Shown in pieces: positions 44,944 through 53,700 of a DNA stretch of 64,000 nucleotides; positions within the stretch are counted from its first letter, which is position 1, and each line of letters starts with the position of its first letter. This DNA is from Sorghum bicolor (lineage: Eukaryota; Streptophyta; Magnoliopsida; Poales; Poaceae). The notes under the pieces are model-generated. The model saw only the letters and a program-made list of their open reading frames with translations. It was not told the DNA's origin and did no database searches. The translations under genes were made by a program, and so were the position numbers. The DNA is taken from contig NC_012871.2 of assembly GCF_000003195.3 (NCBI RefSeq), positions 57,341,802 through 57,405,801 of the forward strand. The letters are read 5' to 3'.

Positions 44944-47900
44944 CTAGGGGTAGAATCGACGTAGCTGTTCGATGTTCCATGCGTTGGTGAAGACTGCCCC
45001 CTTTTCGTCCGCCAATTTGTACGTTCCTGGTTTAAGGACCTCGGCCACCACATACGGGCCTTCCCAAGGTGGGGTTAGCTTGTGGCGTCCTTGGTTGCTT
45101 TGCCGGCGTCGTAGGACAAGGTCGCCTACGTTGAGGTCCCTCTTGCGCACGTGCTTGTCGTGGTAGCGTCGGAGTCTCTGCTGATATCTAGCAGAGTTGA
45201 GGAGGGCCATGTCTCGAGCTTCCTCGAGTTGGTCGACCGCGTTTTCTTGAGCTTCTTTGTTCGATTGCTCATTGTAAGCCTTGAGTCGAGGTGACCCATA
45301 CTCGAGGTCTGTGGGGAGGATAGCCTCAGAGCCGTAGACCATAAAGAACGGGGTGTATTTGGTGGCCCTGCTCGGAGTTGTCCTTAGGCTCCATAGGACC
45401 GAGGAAAGCTCCTCGACCCATCTCTTGCCGAATTTCTTCAATCGATTGTAGATCCTTGGCTTGAGTCCTTGCAAAATCATGCCGTTGGCACGCTCGACCT
45501 GGCCGTTAGTTCGAGGGTGGGCTACTGCGGACCAATTCACACGGATGTGATGCTGATCACAGAAATCCAAGAACTTTCTGCCAGTAAACTGGGTGCCGTT
45601 GTCGGTGATGATGACATTGGGGATCCCAAATCGATGGATGATGTCGGAGAAGAAGAGGACGGCCTGCTCGGAGCAGATGTTAGTGATGGGTCGAGCCTCG
45701 ATCCATTTAGAGAACTTGTCAATAGCCACCAGCAAATGTGTATACCCTCCTTTCGCCTTTTGTAGAGGTCCTACTAAGTCGAGCCCCCACACCGCAAATG
45801 GCCAGGTGATGGGGATCATCTGAAGAGCATGGGCGGGCAGGTGCGTCTGTTTGGCGTAGAATTGGCACCCGTGACACGAGCGTACGAGCTCGACGGCATC
45901 CGCCACGGCCGTTGGCCAGTAAAAGCCTTGCCGAAAAGCGTTTCCTACAAGGGTCCGTGGGGCGGCGTGGTGGCCACAAGCCCCCGAGTGCAGGTCGTCG
46001 AGGAGTTTTCGGCCTTCCTCTATGGTGATGCAACGCTGTAAGATTCCCGTCGGGCTCCGTCGATATAGCTCGTTGTCTTCACCATAGATCACATATGATT
46101 TGGCCCGTCGAGCGATACGACGAGCTTCTGTCCTGTCTTCTGGCAACTCACCGCGGATAAGGCAGTCGAGGAACGGTGTGCGCCAATCGAATGGTCGACC
46201 CGGTCGTCGTTCTATTTCCATCACCTCTTCCTCCATCAAGAGCGCATCGACAGCATTGGTTGGTTGGGCGATGGTGGTATCGGCGCCAGCCCCCGTGCCT
46301 AGGTCGACGGATGGCTCCTGTAGATCCTTTGAGAATACATCAGGCGGCACTGTGCCTCTGGTAGATGCAATCTTGGCGAGTTCGTCGGCTGCCTCGTTGT
46401 AGCGTCGAGCGACATGGACGAGCTCGAGGCCGTGGAATTTGTCTTCGAGTCGACGCACCTCCTTGCAGTATGCTTCCATTTTTGGGTCATGGCAACTCGA
46501 GGCTTTCATTACCTGGTCGATGACGAGTTGGGAGTCGCCTCGGACGTCGAGGCGTCGGACTCCTAACTCAATAGCGATCTTGAGACCGTTGACGAGGGCC
46601 TCATATTCTGCGACATTGTTAGATGCGGCGAAATGAATCCTGATTATGTACCTCATGTGGACGCCCAAGGGTGAGATGAACAGTAGGCCGGCCCTGGCCC
46701 CAGTTTTCATGAGTGACCCGTCGAAATACATTGTCCACAGCTCCGCCTGGACCTGAGTCGGGGGAAGCTGGGAGTCCGTCCATTCTGCGACGAAGTCTAC
46801 CAGGGCTTGCGATTTGATGGCCTTTCGAGGCGCATAAGTGAGAGTCTCGCTCATGAGCTCGACCGACCACTTCGCTATCCTTCCCATGGCCTCCTTGCTC
46901 TGGATTATTTCGCCCAAAGGGAAAGAAGAGACCACCGTGATAGGATGACCAAGGAAATAATGCTGTAATTTACGGCGGGCAAGGATTACGGCGTAGATCA
47001 GCTTCTGGATTTGGGGGTAACGCGCCTTGGTCTCCGAAAGCACCTCGCTGACGAAATAGACCGGCCTTTGGACTGGCAGCGCGTGACCCTCTTCTTGTCT
47101 TTCGACCACCACCGCCGCGCTGACGACCTGGGTCGTCGACGCGACGTAGAGGAGCAGCGGTTCCGCAGGTTGAGGTGGAACCAGGACTGGTGCCGAAGTC
47201 AGCGTCTTTTTCAGCTTTTCAAGTGCTTCCTCGGCCTCGGGGGTCCAAGAAAAACGCTCGACCTTCTTCAGGAGTCGATATAATGGCAATGCCTTTTCTC
47301 CTAGTCTCGAGATGAAACGGCTCAGAGCCGCCAGGCACCCCGTGACTCTCTGGACGCCCTTGATGTCTCGGATTGGCCCCATTTTCGTGATGGCCGAGAC
47401 TTTCTCGGGGTTGGCCTCGATACCGCGCTGTGAAACAATGTATCCTAAGAGCATGCCTCGAGGCACGCCGAAAACGCACTTCTCGGGATTAAGCTTGATC
47501 CGGCTGGTGCGTAAGCAGCTGAAAGCAACCTCGAGGTCCTGGATCAGGTCTCCTCGTTGCTTTGACTTGACGACAATGTCGTCGACGTAGGCCTCGACCG
47601 TTGAACCTATATGTTCGCCAAATACGTGGAGCATGCAACGTTGATACGTGGCTCCCGCGTTTCGAAGCCCAAATGGCATGGTCACGTAGCAATACATCCC
47701 GAAAGGCGTGATGAAAGAGGTCGCGAGCTGGTCGGACTCTTTCATTTTTATTTGGTGATAACCAGAATAAGCATCAAGGAAAGAAAGGGTTTCACATCCC
47801 GCGGTAGAATCGACAATTTGATCAATGCGTGGTAACGGAAAAGGAACTTTCGGACATGCTTTATTCAAACTAGTATAATCGACACACATCCTCATTTTCC

Positions 47901-48171
47901 CATTCTTTTTCTTAACTAATACAGGGTTCGCTAACCAGTCAGGATGATGAACCTCCTTGATGAATCCGGCCGTCAAAAGCTTGTGGACTTCCTCGCCAAT
48001 GATCTTGCGCTTTTCCTCGTCGAATCGGCGCAACCGCTGCTTCACTGGCTTGGAACCGGCTCGAATCTCCAAGGAGTGCTCGGCGACTTCCCTCGGTATG
48101 CCCGGCATATCCGAGGGACTCCATGCAAACATATCAGCATTCGCACGGAGAAAGTCGACGAGCACGGCTTC
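44944..48171 (-). CDS. pol: E4 reverse transcriptase - RNase H - second RNase H - integrase, intact
   Basis: Uninterrupted frame; first Met at 48165, but the frame opens right after the UAG at 48172-48174, so it is probably made by readthrough. RT (residues about 50-280): MRMCVDYTSLNK, FLDAYSGYHQIKM, catalytic YVDD. First RNase H-like region about 340-470. A second RNase H about 480-610 (MYFDGSLMKTGARAGLL, RGDSQLVIDQV). Integrase zinc finger with H-H-C-C near 720-770. Core D-D-E as GLDLVGP, TDNGTQF and [10 protein letters not shown]-terminal barrel ends LRRFYP. All catalytic motifs are present, so this part could be functional. Confidence 0.95.
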   Translation of the reverse strand, partial: EAVLVDFLRANADMFAWSPSDMPGIPREVAEHSLEIRAGSKPVKQRLRRFDEEKRKIIGEEVHKLLTAGFIKEVHHPDWLANPVLVKKKNGKMRMCVDYTSLNKACPKVPFPLPRIDQIVDSTAGCETLSFLDAYSGYHQIKMKESDQLATSFITPFGMYCYVTMPFGLRNAGATYQRCMLHVFGEHIGSTVEAYVDDIVVKSKQRGDLIQDLEVAFSCLRTSRIKLNPEKCVFGVPRGMLLGYIVSQRGIEANPEKVSAITKMGPIRDIKGVQRVTGCLAALSRFISRLGEKALPLYRLLKKVERFSWTPEAEEALEKLKKTLTSAPVLVPPQPAEPLLLYVASTTQVVSAAVVVERQEEGHALPVQRPVYFVSEVLSETKARYPQIQKLIYAVILARRKLQHYFLGHPITVVSSFPLGEIIQSKEAMGRIAKWSVELMSETLTYAPRKAIKSQALVDFVAEWTDSQLPPTQVQAELWTMYFDGSLMKTGARAGLLFISPLGVHMRYIIRIHFAASNNVAEYEALVNGLKIAIELGVRRLDVRGDSQLVIDQVMKASSCHDPKMEAYCKEVRRLEDKFHGLELVHVARRYNEAADELAKIASTRGTVPPDVFSKDLQEPSVDLGTGAGADTTIAQPTNAVDALLMEEEVMEIERRPGRPFDWRTPFLDCLIRGELPEDRTEARRIARRAKSYVIYGEDNELYRRSPTGILQRCITIEEGRKLLDDLHSGACGHHAAPRTLVGNAFRQGFYWPTAVADAVELVRSCHGCQFYAKQTHLPAHALQMIPITWPFAVWGLDLVGPLQKAKGGYTHLLVAIDKFSKWIEARPITNICSEQAVLFFSDIIHRFGIPNVIITDNGTQFTGRKFLDFCDQHHIRVNWSAVAHPRTNGQVERANGMILQGLKPRIYNRLKKFGKRWVEELSSVLWSLRTTPSRATKYTPFFMVYGSEAILPTDLEYGSPRLKAYNEQSNKEAQENAVDQLEEARDMALLNSARYQQRLRRYHDKHVRKRDLNVGDLVLRRRQSNQGRHKLTPPWEGPYVVAEVLKPGTYKLADEKGAVFTNAWNIEQLRRFYP

Positions 48172-49302
48172 CTATTTGGGGTCGAGGTCGGTGCTGATTG
48201 TCAGCACCTTGCCGTCGGAGTTGTTGGGGTCGAGCGGGATCTTCTTAGTACCTTCCACCGCCTCGAAGCTGCCCGCATGACGTTTAGGTTCTGGAGCCTC
48301 AGCGGCCATGGCTTCGAGCTTCGCAACGAGCTCGGTGGAGCTCTCGATCGCCTCCCCGTACTCGACGCACTCGACGTCGCACTCGTACGCGTGCTCGAAG
48401 GAAGAACTGATGGTGATGACGCCTTTGGGACCAGGCATCTTCAGCTTCAAGTATGTGTAGTTGGGTATAGCCATGAACTTGGCGTAGCCCGGGCGTCCGA
48501 TGATGGCGTGGTACGTGCCTCGGAACCCAACCACCTCAAAGGTGAGGGTCTCCTTCCTGAAGTTGGCCGCCGTTCCGAAGCAGACCGGTAGGTCGATTCG
48601 ACCTACTGGCAGTGCCTTTTTCCCTGGTACGACGCCATGGAAGCCGCCGGCGCTTGGCTGGAGGCGTCCTCTATCGATGCCGAGGAGATCGAGGGTCTCG
48701 AGGTAGATGATGTTGAGGCTGCTGCCGCCGTCCATCAGCACTTTCGAGAGTCGGGTGTTGACGATGATGGGGTCGACGACGAGCGGGTAGACGCCTGGGG
48801 CGACCACCTTGTCGGGGTGATCTTCTCGGTCGAAGGTGATGGGAGTGCTTGACCAGCTAAGATACTGGGGCACCGCCATCCTTGCTGCAAAGACTTCGCG
48901 ACGCTCCCTCTTGCGCTGCCTCGCGGTCAACTGAGTCGAAGGCCCGCCATAGATCATGTAGCAGTCGTGGACGGCGGGGAAGCCGTCGTCATCTTTGTTG
49001 TCCTCCTTGCCGCCAGCCTTCTCCTTCTTGGAGTCATCACGCGCATCTTTTTTGAGCCCCTGACCGTCGAAATGCTTTCTCAGCATGCGACAATCCTTGA
49101 GTTTGTGGTTAGCGCCTCCCTTATGGTAAGGGCACGGCTCCTCCAACATCTTGTCGAAGATGCCTCCCTCCGGAGGGCCTCGCGGCTTCTTTCGATCCAT
49201 CGTGGCGACGAGGTCGTCACCCGAATCTCCCTGGTGGAACTGCCGTACTTTCTGCTTCTTTTTATTTTTTCTTGAGGCCTCGACTGGAAGTCCCTTCTTC
49301 AT
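48172..49302 (-). CDS. pol: E4 aspartic protease with gag zinc finger region
   Basis: Starts in a frame +1 to gag, overlapping gag by 41 nt. The N-terminal part carries the CHHC finger CPYHKGGANHKLKDC (residues about 57-71) and a Lys-rich stretch. The catalytic motif is VLMDGGSSLNIIY (D-G-G), followed by HAIIGRPGYAKF. It ends in DLDPK-UAG, in frame with the downstream RT. The overlap lies on an A-run (AAGAAAAAATAAAAAG on the minus strand), where ribosomal or transcriptional slippage could join gag to protease. Confidence 0.85.
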   Translation of the reverse strand: MKKGLPVEASRKNKKKQKVRQFHQGDSGDDLVATMDRKKPRGPPEGGIFDKMLEEPCPYHKGGANHKLKDCRMLRKHFDGQGLKKDARDDSKKEKAGGKEDNKDDDGFPAVHDCYMIYGGPSTQLTARQRKRERREVFAARMAVPQYLSWSSTPITFDREDHPDKVVAPGVYPLVVDPIIVNTRLSKVLMDGGSSLNIIYLETLDLLGIDRGRLQPSAGGFHGVVPGKKALPVGRIDLPVCFGTAANFRKETLTFEVVGFRGTYHAIIGRPGYAKFMAIPNYTYLKLKMPGPKGVITISSSFEHAYECDVECVEYGEAIESSTELVAKLEAMAAEAPEPKRHAGSFEAVEGTKKIPLDPNNSDGKVLTISTDLDPK

Positions 49303-51325
49303 CGACGGGCTGCTTGCCTTTTCTTCCTTCTGAGCTGAAGAAAGCGCCGACTGCCTCCTCCCCTGCCGCGTAGTTAGCTACTACGTCCATCAGCTCGTCG
49401 ACGGTCTGAGGTCGATTGCGGCCTAATTCCCGCACCAAGTCTCGACTGGTGGTGCCCGAGACAAACGCCAAGATGACGTCGTGGTCGGGGATGTGTGGCA
49501 ACTCAGTGCGTTGCTTCGAGAAGCGTCGAGCGTACTCCCGAAGAGTCTCTCCTGTCTTCTGCTTGCATTTGCTGAGGTCCCACGAGTTCCCTGGCCGTAT
49601 ATAGGTCCCTTTGAAGTTACCCTCGAAGACTCTGACCAGGTCAACCCAGTTGTGAATCTGATTGGCTGGGAGTTCCTCGAGCCATCGACGGGCGGTGTCG
49701 GAGAGGAAAAGGGGTAGTTGTCTGATGATGGCTCGATCATCCCCCCGAGCGCCGCCTAGCTGACAAGCCAGCCTGAAATCGGCCAGCCATAGCTCTGGCT
49801 TGGTTTCTCCATTGTACTTCGCGATGCTGGTTGGGGGTCGGAATGGACTAGGCAGGGGCGTGCTGCGAATCGCTATGCTGAACACCCGCGGGCCCGGTGG
49901 CTCGGGGGCCACCCGGTCCTCGTCGCTGTCGTACCTCCCACCGCGATGCGCGCTATAACCACGTTCTTCCGCGTCTCCGTGCCGTCGGCGTCTATTTTCT
50001 TTGACGTCGTGTCGCGCGTCGTGTCGACGTTGATTGTCGGCAGGGAGGATGAGAGCGGTCTTTCTGCCTCGAGGGGGAGGTTGTTGCTGGACAGACACCT
50101 CCTCTTCGATTAGAGGCTGTTCGTCGCGCTTCTCTGTGGCAGCTCCTCGTCGTCGAGATGCCGAACTTTCGGCTTGTTGAACTGCTGCCACCTGGAGCAA
50201 CGTCTGAACTTCATCTCGAATTCGTCGGGCCTGGGAATTCGATGGTTCTGGCATGTTACGCAGCAGCATCGTCGCTGCCACTACATTCTGGCCTGCTCGA
50301 GGGAAACGGCCGACAGGTTGCTCCGCCTCCGTGTCACCGACGATCTGTCGATGTACCTCTCGAGCGCGTCTGCGGACACTTCCGCCTGGCGGGTAGGGCA
50401 GGTCTTGTTCGAGGATTTGCTCGAGCAGGACGAGGCGCTCGCGATCTTCGTCGAGCTTCATCTTGAGCTCCCGCAGCTGCGCGAGCTGCGCAGTTCTATC
50501 TTCCTGAGGAAGAGGGTCGAACCGTCCGTCGTTCCCAGGCGTCCTGGGGTCTTCTTGCGCCGCGGGGGCTCGTCCACCCGCAACAGCATCCCGTGTCTCG
50601 TCGGTGGTTTCTGCCGCTCCGTCGAGGTGATAGCATTCCCTCGTAGGGTCATAACTGTCTGTCTCGGAGTCGGAGTCCGGCTCGGCAGCGTGGAAACATT
50701 CACGTCCTTCCTCCAGCCATCGTTGCCTGAGGGAGGTGATCGAGTATCGTCCGGGGCCTAGACGGCGGAGGCCCCGTACTCGGGAAGGGTCCGGCAGTTC
50801 GGACGTCGGCCGCCGCTCTTCGGAACTACGTGGGATGACCATTGGTCTTTCCACGTATGTCTGAGCGTTTGGGTATATCGTCTTGGCGAGCGATGCCGCG
50901 GCGTTGTCCAATCCGAACGGCAGTGCCGCCCTTGGAGAGAACAACCCGCGTGGAGGTAGCCTAGCTGCGGTGGGGGAGGGTGCGCGAGACGCGTCTCCCC
51001 CCGTCGTCGCGTGGTGCTGAGTCGTCGCGCTTGTTGCTCGGTCACACGGTGTTGCCGACTCGTGGCCCGCATCCTGCCTTGCACGAGTTGTTGGTCGTGC
51101 CGAAGCAAGGGGGCCGCGGTGGTGCTGCCCGCGCCTCTTCTTAGGCGGGGAGGCGTGGTGGTGAGGGCGTCTTGGAGCCTTCAACCGTGCTGGCGTAACG
51201 CGGACTCCTCCTGGTCCTTTGACCGAGAGCAAGATCATGTCGTAGCCGAAGCCCGTAGACATGAACTCGAGACTCCCAAACCAAATCACCGTGGAGTGCG
51301 GAAGCGGCGAGGCAGGAGTAGCCAT
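49262..51325 (-). CDS. gag: E4 gag
   Basis: The frame is open from inside the LTR (51469), but the first sensible start after the PBS is the ATG at 51325 (MATPASPLPH), giving 687 aa. The N-terminal half is Arg/Pro/His-rich and low complexity. A helical segment follows (LAQLRELKMKLDEDRERLVL). The retrotransposon gag fold lies at about 49840-49400 (YNGETKPELWLADFRLACQL, WVDLVRVFEGNFKGTYIRPG, LREYARRFSKQRTELP). It ends SSRGLKKK at the A-run, where the protease frame overlaps. Confidence 0.9.
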   Translation of the reverse strand: MATPASPLPHSTVIWFGSLEFMSTGFGYDMILLSVKGPGGVRVTPARLKAPRRPHHHASPPKKRRGQHHRGPLASARPTTRARQDAGHESATPCDRATSATTQHHATTGGDASRAPSPTAARLPPRGLFSPRAALPFGLDNAAASLAKTIYPNAQTYVERPMVIPRSSEERRPTSELPDPSRVRGLRRLGPGRYSITSLRQRWLEEGRECFHAAEPDSDSETDSYDPTRECYHLDGAAETTDETRDAVAGGRAPAAQEDPRTPGNDGRFDPLPQEDRTAQLAQLRELKMKLDEDRERLVLLEQILEQDLPYPPGGSVRRRAREVHRQIVGDTEAEQPVGRFPRAGQNVVAATMLLRNMPEPSNSQARRIRDEVQTLLQVAAVQQAESSASRRRGAATEKRDEQPLIEEEVSVQQQPPPRGRKTALILPADNQRRHDARHDVKENRRRRHGDAEERGYSAHRGGRYDSDEDRVAPEPPGPRVFSIAIRSTPLPSPFRPPTSIAKYNGETKPELWLADFRLACQLGGARGDDRAIIRQLPLFLSDTARRWLEELPANQIHNWVDLVRVFEGNFKGTYIRPGNSWDLSKCKQKTGETLREYARRFSKQRTELPHIPDHDVILAFVSGTTSRDLVRELGRNRPQTVDELMDVVANYAAGEEAVGAFFSSEGRKGKQPVDEEGTSSRGLKKK

Positions 51326-51364
51326 CCGGAAAGTGGTGGGAAATCGGTGAAAAACACGCAGGAC

Positions 51365-51383
51365 CCCTACCTGGCGCGCCAAC
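51365..51383 (-). promoter_or_regulatory. E4 primer binding site
   Basis: The minus strand reads GTTGGCGCGCCAGGTAGGG directly after the 5' LTR. It is similar to E3's site. The primer tRNA was not assigned. Confidence 0.75.
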
Positions 51384-52429
51384 TGTCGGTGTTTTTTCCC
51401 CGGGGGGTCACACCAACGAGTAAATTTGTATGCGTGCTCCCCTTTCCGGATGGTGATGCAAGAAGACACAGAGATTTATCCTGGTTCGGGCAAGAGAAGG
51501 CCCTACGTCCAGCGGGGGGAGAGAGTTTGTATTATCTTGCACCTAAGTGCTTGTACAGGGGCGAATACAAGCGTGGAATGAAATGTGTCGCTCTACTACG
51601 TGTGTGTGTGTGTTCTTGCGTTGTGATGTCCCCCTCTTCTATTCCTGAGTCCCTCCTTTTATAGCTCCAAGGAGAGACAAAGGGTACATGCATAGATATT
51701 AGAGTAGGGATCGATAGCCGCATGGAGCGCTGACCTACTCGAGGCTTCCGTACGTCATGGCCTCGAGCCGTCCCATCTTGATAGCTTGGTGATGATTACG
51801 CGTGCTCCTGCGTGCTGCCCTGCCAGCCGCCTTGTGCTGGTTCTGAGATCGCATGCTCGTATGGTATGGTGGCGGATCCGGCGGAGCAGCTGTGGTGTTG
51901 TCAGTCGATGCCCGACTTGTCCCCGGGAAGGGACCTCGTTCGGTCGAGGGTCGGGCGCCGCGTAATAGGCTGATATCCGGAGCGCTGACCTTGGGTGTCT
52001 CGAGGGGGTCCCGATTAGACGTTCCATCCTCGTTTCCTGCGTCCTGACACACCCTGGGTCGTTCGGTGGGAAGGCTGCAAAAAGAACGATGGGACAGAAG
52101 CTTGTTCCCTATCACGCCTTCCGTGACCCGTGTGTTAGGTGGGAAACGTCAGATGCATTTAATGCTCCCGCCCGCGTGCGCGCGTCAGGCGGCGGACAGT
52201 GTCCTAACGCTCGACGTCTCTCGGTTCGCTCGAGCCCGCTTCCATCTTCGACGGTAGTCGTTGCTCGAGCCCTGACCGATTCGCTCGACGCTATTTCCGT
52301 ATTCGAGGCTGCGACCGTCGATGGCGGCGCGTAAGTAAGATTAAAGCGTCGAATTGGGGGTCCCAACCTTCGTACGGGCAATCTCATAATGCGCATCGCT
52401 GAGGGTACCCCTTACCGATACCCTCGACA
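51384..52429 (-). repeat. E4 5' LTR (1046 bp)
   Basis: Identical to the 3' LTR except for about two bases (near 51904 and 52244 here). TATA box TATAAAA on the minus strand at 51657-51663. Confidence 0.97.
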
Positions 52430-53564
52430 GGATTCTTCTCTGATGCTTAGGTGATGACGAAGCTAAGAGTTTGATGGGAGAAATCCATGAAGGGGTGTGT
52501 GGAGCACACCAGTCGGCTTTTAAGATGAAGTGGATGATTAGGAGGAACGGGTATTATTGGCCGACCATACTTGAAGATTGCTTTAAATATTTCAAGGGAT
52601 GTCAAGGATGTCAGAAATTTGGGAACATTCAAAGAGCACCCGCATCGGCCATGAATCCCATTATCAAACCTTGGCCGTTCCGGGGGTGGGCTATTGACTT
52701 AATCGGTCAGATTTATCCGCCATCTAGCAAAGGGCATAAGTTTATCTTGGTTGCCACCGATTATTTCACCAAATGGGTTGAGGCTATTCCTTTGAAGAAA
52801 GTTACCTCGACTAATATGATTGATTTTGTGAAGCAGCACATTATTTACCGATTTGGGATTTCTCAAACAGTTACTACCGATCAGGGTACTATGTTCACAT
52901 CAGGGAGTTTGATGAATTCACAATCGGTTTGGGAATTAAGGTGTTAAACTCTTCTCCTTATTATGCTCAAGCTAATGGGCAGGCCGAGGCATCTAACAAA
53001 GGGATTATCAAGCTTATCAAACGAAAAATTGAAGAAAATCCTAAGCGGTGGCACACATTGTTAAATGAAGCTTTATGGTCCTATCGAATGGCTCGTCATG
53101 GATCAACCAAGGTTTCACCTTATCAGTTGGTGTATGGACATGATGCAGTGTTGCCTTGGGAAATTAAGGCTGGATCTAGGCGACTATCTTTTCAAGATCA
53201 ATTGGCTGCCGATGATTATGCCACTTTGATGACCGATGAGTTAGATGATCTAGCAGGACATCGGTTAAAGGCTTTAATGAGTATAGAAGAAAATAAGAGG
53301 AGAGTTGCTAGATGGTATGATAAGAAAGTAAAGGCTAAGGAATTTGCCGATGGAGACTTGGTATGGAAGTTGATCTTACCGATCAGGACTAAAAGTTCAA
53401 AATTTGGGAAGTGGTCTCCCAATTGGGAAGGTCCCTACTGGATAAGTCGATCGGCTCCTGGTAACGCCTATATTCTAGAAACTCTCGAAGGAGTTGAATT
53501 TCCCAGAGCATTAAATGGCAAATATCTAAAGAAATACTACCCAAGTATATGGGTCGATGCATAA
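52430..53564 (+). pseudogene. pol: E3 integrase, continued after the E4 insertion
   Basis: Resumes the frame cut at 38127; GGATT is the duplicated target. Zinc-finger end (CQGCQKFGNIQ), core with WAIDLIGQIYPPSSKGHKFI, TTDQGTMFTSG and NGQAEASNKG (D-D-E). A TGA shortly after the junction (about 52440) and a one-base break near 52908 interrupt it; the second half runs from 52929 (C-terminal barrel FADGDLVWKLI, WEGPYWI). It belongs to E3, not to E4. Confidence 0.85.
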
Positions 53565-53700
53565 AAGTTTAAATGCCGATAACACTCCTATCGGCTGAAT
53601 TGAAATGTGTCTGGGGCCGGACTTAATGTTTCAAAAGATGCCGATAATAGTCCTATCGGCTAGACTAAACATCAAGAGAGCTGGAAAGCGGAGAAGAGCG
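53565..53700. other. E3 spacer between integrase and antisense gene
   Basis: Short noncoding spacer of convergent genes, with GCCGAT/ATCGGC motifs at 53575, 53590, 53640 and 53655. Confidence 0.5.

Larger units (their letters stand above)
38128..52429 (-). mobile_element. E4: young, nearly intact Ty3 Tat-lineage retrotransposon, TSD GGATT
   Basis: Two 1046-bp LTRs (38128-39173 and 51384-52429) differ by about 2 bases. The target duplication GGATT is perfect (38123-38127 and 52430-52434). On the minus strand: PBS, gag, protease, a continuous 1073-aa RT-RNase H-RNase H-integrase, then on the opposite strand a six-exon gene, then polypurine tract and LTR. It lies inside the E3 integrase. The only departures from one long polyprotein are a +1 overlap between gag and protease and a UAG between protease and RT. 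Confidence 0.97.

Noticed and set aside
44966..48591. Plus-strand frames of 60-215 aa opposite E4 pol and protease
   Set aside because: Shadows of the intact minus-strand coding frame.
51326..51469. N-terminal extension of E4 gag into the LTR
   Set aside because: The open frame crosses the PBS and LTR edge; the ATG at 51325 is the first one inside the element.
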